A stretch of DNA of 64,000 nt from Marisalimonas marina (GTDB lineage Bacteria; Pseudomonadota; Alphaproteobacteria; Puniceispirillales; Marisalimonadaceae), in NCBI GenBank assembly GCA_038131365.1, contig JAYPPH010000006.1, forward strand, positions 181,732 to 245,731, written 5' to 3'. Position 1 is the stretch's first letter; the number at the start of each line of letters is the position of its first letter. The notes beneath the pieces are model-generated. The model ran no database searches, was not told the DNA's origin, and saw only the letters and a list, made by a program, of their open reading frames with translations. This document shows positions 57,728-64,000 of the stretch, piece by piece. Position numbers and translations under genes: made by a program.

Positions 57728-59322
57728 AGTATTATTTTTATATCCAAATACATATGGTATGAATATGTTGCCACCTGCGATAGCTTTATTTGCGGCGCTT
57801 TTAAAAAAATGGCCATAAAAGTGAAATCTTTGACACAACTTATTATAATTTAGACCATGGGATTGACTCAGATGGAAGTAAAATGGAAAGACTTAATGTT
57901 GTTCCTTATAAAATGGAGGAAAAAGGCATAAAACTAAAAACTTCTGATTGGAAAAAAGATTTAAATGAACAAGTTAAAAAATTTAAGCCAAACTTAATAG
58001 CCATTTCCTCTACAGAGGATATGTGGGAACTTGGATTAAGGCTTTAAATGAGCTGAAAACATATAAAGAGAAAAACAAAGTTCCAGTTATAGTAGGAGGT
58101 GTTTTTGCAACATTTGCACCTGAAATTTGCATTAAAGAAGATTTAGTTGACATGGTTTGTGTGGGTGAGGGGGAAAATGCCTTAATCGACTTGTGTGATA
58201 GACTTGAAAAAAATTGATTACTCCGATGTAACTAATTTATGGGTAAAACTTCAAGATGGTAAAATTAAAAAAATTCTATCTCAAAACCTGTAGATATAAA
58301 CCAGAACCCTTTAATTGATATTTCTCTTTTTGAAGAAGCAAGGCTTTACAGGCCCATGACTGGAAAAGTTTATAAAATGTTACCAGTAGAAACTATAAGA
58401 GGGTGTCCTTTCACGTGCCGATTTTGCAATTCCCCAGATCAAATGAAACTCTACAAAGGTCTAGGTTCAAATTTTTATAGAAAGAAAAAAATGGAACTTG
58501 TCTATAAAGAATTAAAATATTTTAAAGATGTTCATAAGGTAGAATATAACTATTTTTGGGCAGACACTTTTTAGGTATGAGCAATAATGAAATGGATGAA
58601 TTTTGTGAAATGTATTCAGAAATAAATTTACCCTTTTGGATGCAAACAAGACCTGAGACTATTAATGATGACAATATGAGTAAATTAAAAAGGTTGGATT
58701 ACATAGAGTTTCTTTTGGTGTTGAACATGGCAATGAAGAATTTAGAAAAAGAATTTTAGATAGAAGATGGAAAAATAAAGATATTATAGAAAAGTTAAAG
58801 ATCCCAAAAAAATATGGTATTTCATTTAGTGTAAATAACATTACTGGATTTCCCACTGAGACAAAAAAATTGGCATTCGACACAATTGAATTAAACAGAC
58901 ACATCGATGCAGATAACGCGAATATTTATGCTTTTGTGCCCTTTCACGGAACTCCTTTAAGAAAAATGTGTGAAGATATGGGTTTAATTAAACCAGAAAC
59001 AATTACTAAATGCTTAACAGCAGAAAGTCAGCTCAATCAACCACAATACCCACCTCATGAAATTGAAGAAATAAAAAAATGTTTTTCTTTATATGTAAAG
59101 TTTCCAAAAAATCGTTGGAAAGAAATAGAAAGAGCTGAAAAAAATGATAATGAGGGAAATAAAATATTTAATGAATTAAAAGCAGAGTACCTCGAAAAAT
59201 ACATGCCTAAACCAGATGCGGATCCGCACGGCACCACTAACTTTGAGGCAGTTGAAAATCCTTACTGTATCGATATACCTGGAGATAAATTAAAGTCAGA
59301 AATACACAAAGACGACTTATAA
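57717..59322 (+). CDS. B12-binding domain radical SAM protein (frameshifted)
   Basis: About 530 residues after correction. N-terminal B12-binding-like domain: RVLFLYPNTYGMNMLPPAIA, LIAISSTEDMW and VPVIVGGVFATFAPE, VCVGEGENAL. Radical SAM cluster: ETIRGCPFTCRFCNSPDQ (CxxxCxxC). Later RVSFGVEHGNEEFRKRIL and GFPTETKK follow the same family. Slips near 57800, 58030, 58210, 58277, 58570, 58705. Family members do methylations, ring contractions and similar steps; in surface-glycan loci the substrate is usually unknown. Ends in an Asp/His-rich tail. Confidence 0.75.
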
Positions 59323-59377
59323 ATAATAATCTTAATATTCTTATAAGATATAACATTTAAAATATGAACTTTTCTAA

Positions 59378-60270
59378 ATGAGTAAACCATTAGTTTCAAT
59401 ATTATTAAATTGCTATAACGCATCAAATTATATTTCAAAAGCTATTCAAAGTGTTTTAGATCAAACATATTTAAATTGGGAATTAATAGTTTGGGATGAT
59501 GGTTCAACTGACGATACATTAAAAAAGATAAAAAAATTTGATAGTGAAAAAATAAAAATATTTTCAAATAAATATAATATTGGATTAGGAAAGAGCAGAA
59601 TAAATGCGATAAAAAAATTAAATGGGGATTTGGTAGCAATCTTAGATTCTGATGATTATTTTCATAAAGAAAAATTATCTAAGCAAGTAGAAATTTTTGA
59701 AAAGCATCCTAATGTTTCTTTATGCAGTTCTTGGTGTAGAATACTTGATGAAAAAAATAACTTGTTGAAAAACATTAATTATAATCTAAGTAACACTGAA
59801 ATTAAAAATAAAATTAATTTTTTAAACGTATTACCTAATTCATCCTTAATGTACAGAAGAAATATCGCAGAGCAATTTGGATGGTACTCAAAAAAATTTG
59901 AATATTCTCAAGATTATGACTTAACATTAAAATTATTAGAAAAAAATGATTTATTTTTAATTAGAGAATATCTTACTTTCATTATGTTTCATTCACAAAG
60001 TATGACAAATACAAAACATTTAAACATTCTTTCAGTGAAAGAACAGATAGTTATTCTTAGAGATAATTTAAAAAAGAAACAGTTCTCTAATGAGGAAAAA
60101 ACTTTAATTAAAACAATAATTAATGTTAATGTTGTAAGGCTTTATTTTAAAACTCTAAAAGATGACACTTACAATAGTTTAAAAAATTTAATTTTAATTT
60201 TCCTAAAAAATCCTAGCTTGTTTTTTAAATTAAGAATATTAAAAAAATTAGAGACAGATAATTTTTTTAG
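59378..60270 (+). CDS. GT2 family glycosyltransferase
   Basis: GT-A fold transferase of about 297 residues: VSILLNCYNASNYISKAIQS, QTYLNWELIVWDDGSTDDTL and LVAILDSDDYFHKEKLSKQV with the DxD metal site (DSDD). The open frame runs on to 60373, straight through tRNA-Val, producing the well-known tRNA-translation artefact CSSVVER. A one-base slip in the T run before 60268 would give TAG at 60268-60270, so I end it there. Confidence 0.85.
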
Positions 60271-60344
60271 GGCATGTAGTTCAGTGGTAGAACGCTACGT
60301 TGACATCGTAGAGGTCATAAGTTCAATTCTTATCATGCCCACCA
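60270..60344 (+). tRNA. tRNA-Val (anticodon GAC)
   Basis: Complete cloverleaf: acceptor GGGCATG (60270-60276) with CATGCCC (60334-60340); D arm with AGTGGTAGA; anticodon stem CTACG/CGTAG (60295-60299, 60307-60311) enclosing TTGACAT, anticodon GAC; T arm with TTCAATT; CCA end encoded (60342-60344 within ACCA). Valine by GAC. Confidence 0.96.
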
Positions 60345-60410
60345 TTTTTTTCCTCAAAAAAGTATTAATTTAGTCTATTTACATATCTTTTTAAAAATAA
60401 TATAAAGCGT

Positions 60411-60530
60411 CTGCCTGGTAATTATTGCGAAGGGGCCACACCCGATCCCATTCCGAACTCGGAAGTTAAGTCCTTCAGCGCCGATGGTACTTTGTCTTAA
60501 GATATGGGAGAGTAGGACGTTGCCAGGCTT
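60411..60530 (+). rRNA. rrf: 5S ribosomal RNA
   Basis: About 118-120 bases. The 5' GCCTGGT (60413-60419) pairs with the 3' GCCAGGC (60522-60528). Internal 5S landmarks are present: CCCGATCCCATTCCGAACTC, GAAGTTAAG, CGCCGATGGTACT and GGGAGAGTAGG. Neither 16S nor 23S rRNA is found anywhere in the window; the gene upstream is tRNA-Val and then the polysaccharide island. Separation of 5S from 16S-23S is a feature I recall for SAR11. Confidence 0.95.
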
Positions 60531-60537
60531 TAAAATT

Positions 60538-60663
60538 ATGAAAATAGCTAGCTCACTTAAATCCTTAAAAAAAAGAGACCTTAACTCTAAACTAGTGAAG
60601 CGTAGAGGAAAACTTTACGTGATAAACAAAAAAAATCCAAAGTTTAAAGCTCGTCAAGGTTAA
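60538..60663 (+). CDS. rpmJ: 50S ribosomal protein L36
   Basis: A 41-residue basic protein: MKIASSLKSLKKRDLNSKLV, then RRGKLYVINKKNPKFKARQG. This is the alphaproteobacterial-type L36 (without the zinc cysteines of the other form). It starts eight bases after the 5S gene. Confidence 0.93.
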   Translation: MKIASSLKSLKKRDLNSKLVKRRGKLYVINKKNPKFKARQG

Positions 60664-60665
60664 AG

Positions 60666-60776
60666 ATGAGTGAAAACAATTTTAAAAAAACTTACAACGG
60701 TTTTACGAAATTTGTATTGTGGGGAACAATCGCAGTTATTGCGATATTAGTAATATTAGCAATTACTTTACTCTAA
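60666..60776 (+). CDS. aa3-type cytochrome c oxidase subunit IV-like small protein
   Basis: A 36-residue peptide (MSENNFKKTYNGFTKFVLWG, then one membrane helix IAVIAILVILAITLL). The YxGFxKxxxWGT pattern is that of the bacterial aa3-type COX IV family (COX4_pro_2). In alphaproteobacteria this small gene often stands just before pntA, as it does here (18-base gap). Confidence 0.8.
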   Translation: MSENNFKKTYNGFTKFVLWGTIAVIAILVILAITLL

Positions 60777-60794
60777 AATCTAAAAATTAATTAT

Positions 60795-61889
60795 ATGATA
60801 GTTGGTTCAATTAAAGAAAATATAACATTAGAAAAAAGAGTTTCAATAACCCCAGAGTCTGCAAAAAATATTATTGGGCTTGGGTTGAAAGTATATATTG
60901 AAAAAGGTTATGCACTTCATCTTGGAATTGAGGACAAAGAATATAACGATATAGGAGTTGAGATAAAAGCGTCATCGAAAGAAGTATTAAATTCATGTGA
61001 CTTAATTACGAAAGTAAATTGTCCCTCGGAAGATGAAATTGGAATTTTAAAAGATAATACAATTTTAATTGGAATGCTTAATCCATCAAAAAATAAAAAC
61101 CAAATTGATAAAATTATTAATAAAAAGATAAAGCCTTTTTCTTTAGAATTATTACCTAGAATTACAAGAGCTCAATCAATGGATGTTTTATCTTCCCAAT
61201 CTAATTTGGCTGGATATAGAGCAGTTGTTGATTGTGTTGCAGAATTTGAAAAAGCTGTGCCTATGATGATGACAGCGGCAGGAACCGTTCCAGCAGCTAA
61301 AGTTTTGGTTATTGGAGCAGGTGTAGCAGGTTTACAAGCTATTGCTACCGCTAAAAGATTAGGCGCGATTGTTTCAGCAACAGACGTAAGAGCAGCATCT
61401 AAAGAGCAAGTAGAAAGCTTAGGCGGTAAATTTTTAACAGTTGAACAAAACGAAGATATGGAAACTGCTGGTGGATACGCAAAAGAAGCATCAGATGAGT
61501 ATAAAAAAAAACAAGCAGAAATGATGAAAGAAGCTCTTAAAAAAAATGATATAGTTATATGTACAGCATTAATTCCTGGAAAACCTGCTCCAAGAATACT
61601 AACGGAGGATTTAGTTAAACTTATGAAGCCTGGGTCAATTGTTTATGATTTAGCAGCAGAACAAGGAGGAAACTCTGCATTTTCAGAAGCAGGCAAAATT
61701 AATTCAGTAGATGGGATAAAGATAATAGGAGTTAAAAGTTTAATGAATAGCTTACCACTTACTGCTTCAAGCTTATATGCTAAAAACTTATTTAGTTTTA
61801 TTCGTAACTTGTATAGTAAAGAGAAGAAAGATTTTAACATTAATTTAGAGGACGAAATAATAGAAAAATCATTAATAAAAAAAGATTAA
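60795..61889 (+). CDS. pntA: NAD(P) transhydrogenase subunit alpha part 1
   Basis: The NAD(H)-binding domain I of proton-translocating transhydrogenase, 364 residues. N-terminal VGSIKENITLEKRVSITPES, RITRAQSMDVLSSQSNLAGY, the Rossmann loop VLVIGAGVAGLQAIATAKRL and GSIVYDLAAEQGGN. Intact, unlike most of its neighbours. First of the split three-gene form. Confidence 0.95.
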   Translation: MIVGSIKENITLEKRVSITPESAKNIIGLGLKVYIEKGYALHLGIEDKEYNDIGVEIKASSKEVLNSCDLITKVNCPSEDEIGILKDNTILIGMLNPSKNKNQIDKIINKKIKPFSLELLPRITRAQSMDVLSSQSNLAGYRAVVDCVAEFEKAVPMMMTAAGTVPAAKVLVIGAGVAGLQAIATAKRLGAIVSATDVRAASKEQVESLGGKFLTVEQNEDMETAGGYAKEASDEYKKKQAEMMKEALKKNDIVICTALIPGKPAPRILTEDLVKLMKPGSIVYDLAAEQGGNSAFSEAGKINSVDGIKIIGVKSLMNSLPLTASSLYAKNLFSFIRNLYSKEKKDFNINLEDEIIEKSLIKKD

Positions 61890-61891
61890 TT

Positions 61892-62203
61892 ATGGAAATA
61901 GATCCGTTTATATTTAGATTAAGCATTTTTATTTTATCGATCTTTGTTGGTTATTATGTTGTGTGGAGTGTCACCCCATCACTTCATACTCCATTAATGT
62001 CAGTCACTAACGCCATTTCATCAGTTATTATTGTAGGTGCTATCATTGCAGCTTTAGCAGGAACTTCCGAAAGTATTTTTAATACATCGAGTATCTTTGG
62101 ATTTATAGCTATCATTTTAGCAGCAATAAATATTTTTGGGGGCTTCTTGGTGACTCAAAGAATGCTTCAAATGTACAAAAAAAAGAAAGATAAAAAGAAA
62201 TGA
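61892..62203 (+). CDS. pntAB: NAD(P) transhydrogenase subunit alpha part 2
   Basis: A 103-residue membrane subunit with three or four helices and the conserved SVTPSLHTPLMSVTNAISS segment (proton channel). It starts two bases after pntA and overlaps pntB by four bases. Confidence 0.94.
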   Translation: MEIDPFIFRLSIFILSIFVGYYVVWSVTPSLHTPLMSVTNAISSVIIVGAIIAALAGTSESIFNTSSIFGFIAIILAAINIFGGFLVTQRMLQMYKKKKDKKK

Positions 62204-63603
62204 TCTCAGCTAATCTAGCAGCAATTTTTTATTTAGTATCTGGAACATTATTTATTCTTGCGCTTAGAGGATTATCATCACCAGATACATCTAGACAAGG
62301 AAACTACTTCGGAATTGCTGGAATGATAATTGCAATCGTGGTGACATTCCTATCAATTGGAAATTTTTCAACGTCTCTAGTTTATGTAGTTATATTCTTA
62401 GTAATCGGTGGAGCAATCGGCGCTTTTATAGCTTTTAAAATTCCGATGACTGCAATGCCAGAATTAGTAGCTGGTTTTCACAGTTTAGTAGGTTTAGCAG
62501 CAGTTTTTGTCGCGATAGCAGCTTTTTTAAATCCCGCAGCTTTTAATCTAGGAAATGTCGGTGATATAAAATTAGCGAGTCTTATTGAAATGTCTATTGG
62601 AGCGGCAGTAGGAGCGATAACTTTTTCAGGTTCTATAATAGCTTTTTTAAAGTTAAGAGGAATAATGTCTGGTGCTCCAATTACATTTAGTGGTCAGCAT
62701 ATTTTAAATTTGATACTTGGAATAGGTATATTTGTTTTAATTTTTTATCTATGTAAAACTCAATCTACAAATATTTTTTGGACTGTAATTATAATCTCAT
62801 TTCTTGTCGGAGTTTTATTAATTATCCCTATAGGAGGAGCAGATATGCCTGTAGTAATTTCAATGCTTAATTCTTATTCTGGCTGGGCTGCAGCAGGTAT
62901 AGGTTTTACATTAGAGAATACTGCTTTGATTATAACAGGTGCTCTTGTCGGATCTTCTGGAGCAATACTTTCATATATAATGTGTAAAGCCATGAACAGA
63001 TCTTTTGTAAGTGTAATTCTAGGTGGTTTTGGAGCAGACAATTCTACTGATGATAAAAAGAGAAGAAAGATCAAAAGCCAGTTAAAAGTGGTAACGCAGA
63101 GGATGCAGCTTTTTTAATGAAAAATGCCTCATCTGTAATTATAGTTCCAGGGTACGGTATGGCTGTAGCTCAAGCTCAACATGCTCTTCGAGAGATGGTA
63201 GATAAATTAAAAAAAAACGGATATAAAAGTTACTTATGCTATTCACCCTGTAGCTGGAAGAATGCCTGGACATATGAATGTTTTATTAGCTGAAGCAAAT
63301 GTTCCTTATGATGAAGTTTTTGAATTAGAAGATATAAATAATGATTTTGCTAATTCCGATGTTGCATTTGTAATTGGAGCAAATGATGTAACAAATCCTG
63401 TAGCTAAAACAGATCCAAAAAGCCCAATATTTGGAATGCCAGTGCTTGATGTTGAAAAATGTAAATCTGTTTTATTTGTTAAAAGAAGTTTATCACCAGG
63501 GTATGCTGGTATAGATAATGAACTTTTTTATAAAGATAATACTTTAATGTTGTTTGCAGATGCAAAAAAGATGACAGAAGACATAGTTAAAAATTTAGAT
63601 TAA
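62200..63603 (+). CDS. pntB: NAD(P) transhydrogenase subunit beta (frameshifted)
   Basis: The membrane and NADP(H)-binding subunit. The first frame (62200-63117) holds the helices and ILNLILGIGIF, PIGGADMPVVISMLNSYSGW. A slip at about 63060-63075 (in GAGAAGAAAGA) and another near 63225 break it; corrected it reads SVIIVPGYGMAVAQAQHALR, IHPVAGRMPGHMNVLLAEA and GANDVTNPVAKTDPKSP, the NADP domain. It ends KNLD at 63603. One-base slips in such a conserved gene argue for sequence error. Confidence 0.92.
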
Positions 63604-64000
63604 TGAAAACAAAAATCTTTTGTGATATTGCTGACTATAAGACAATTAAATTTTTTAATAATAAGTCTTTAGTTGATGGCTTTACAACTAATCCAAGTTT
63701 AATGCGATTAGCTGGAGCCAAAAATTACAGAAATTATTCTCTTAAAATTTTAAAGGTTTGTAAAAAAAAACCAATCTCTTTTGAAGTATTTGCAGATAAT
63801 TTTAAAGATATGTTGAAACAAGCTTATGAAATTAATTCTTGGGGTAAAAATGTTTACGTAAAATTCCAGTTGTAAATTCTAAAGGAGTATTTACAGGACC
63901 GGTCATCAAAGAATTAAGTGAAAAGGAATTAAACTCAACATAACTGCAGTTTACTCATTTGAACAAACTGAAAAGATTTTTAAAATTAAATAAAAACAAA
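63603..64000 (+). CDS. Transaldolase family protein (frameshifted, cut by window edge)
   Basis: A short transaldolase (TalC/FSA type): IFCDIADYKTIKFF, GFTTNPSLMRLAGAKNY and PISFEVFADNF. A slip at about 63862 turns VKIPVVNSKG, with the Schiff-base lysine, into VKFQL and a stop. The corrected frame runs on to ITAVYSFEQTEKIFKI at the window's end. It follows pntB with an overlapping ATG. Confidence 0.8.

Noticed and set aside
60268..60373. C-terminal extension of the glycosyltransferase
   Set aside because: This part is translated tRNA-Val sequence.
46716..64000. A pseudogene graveyard from genomic decay
   Set aside because: Breaks are single-base slips in homopolymers, motifs are intact on both sides, and housekeeping genes are hit too.
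1..64000. CRISPR arrays, insertion sequences, integrases, phage genes
   Set aside because: I read for regular repeats and transposase/integrase motifs and found none.

Overview
This window reads as two different pieces of low-GC marine alphaproteobacterial DNA joined near position 46,430-46,510. Positions 1 to about 46,400 are clean: long intact genes, tight operons and plausible start signals. The gene content and order are typical of a streamlined, AT-rich alphaproteobacterium. Markers are the ccmABCDEF cytochrome c maturation operon; the helicase / S4 protein / FdxA / CarD string; a GAAC-N7-GAAC LexA box before umuDC; B12-dependent ribonucleotide reductase; and the block mlaD-DUF2155 facing aat-accC-accB-aroQ-dsbA-M48-rne, divergent from an AMIN-domain amidase. 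I cannot fix the genus from sequence alone; a HIMB59/AEGEAN-169-like or related lineage is a guess.

Layout of the first piece: cytochrome c maturation (1-3.9 kb); a small metabolic cluster of CoA-transferase, beta-hydroxyacid dehydrogenase, ThDP enzyme and a degenerate SDR (4-8.6 kb); RNA helicase to CarD (8.7-12.8 kb); isoprenoid genes xseB-ispA-dxs-tlyA (13.9-17.8 kb); aroC, fabI, pdxH, an MFS carrier, an M20 hydrolase and a SulP transporter (17.8-25.7 kb); SOS mutasome umuDC and a SPOR-tagged D,D-carboxypeptidase (25.8-28.9 kb); clpS-clpA (29-31.8 kb); the nrdJ-ridA-COG3146 operon with NrdR and DnaA boxes upstream (31.8-37.3 kb); and the rne-to-aat operon (38.3-45.5 kb).

The amidase that starts at 45,899 stops before its catalytic domain. 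From there to the end the base composition drops visibly and almost every gene is broken by one-base slips in A or T runs, including housekeeping genes such as kdsB, pntB and transaldolase. That pattern fits uncorrected homopolymer errors better than real decay. After mental correction this part is a surface-polysaccharide island (NeuD-like, two NeuB-like synthases, a cytidylyltransferase, an aldolase fusion, KdsB, two radical SAM enzymes, an SDR, three large unrecognised proteins, a GT2 glycosyltransferase). It ends at tRNA-Val(GAC), a solitary 5S rRNA, rpmJ, a COX4-like peptide and pntA-pntAB-pntB. As I recall, Pelagibacterales (SAR11) genomes carry such a hypervariable surface island next to a 5S gene that is detached from 16S-23S, so a SAR11-type origin is likely.

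The main points for a second look are the junction itself, a stem that sequesters the rne start codon, two genes (tlyA, sulP) whose only well-placed start is ATA behind a Shine-Dalgarno, tandem NrdR boxes plus DnaA boxes before nrdJ, an SDR that has lost its whole catalytic triad, and an aldolase-KdsB pair that could make an unusual ulosonic acid. I found no CRISPR array, insertion sequence, integrase or phage gene.
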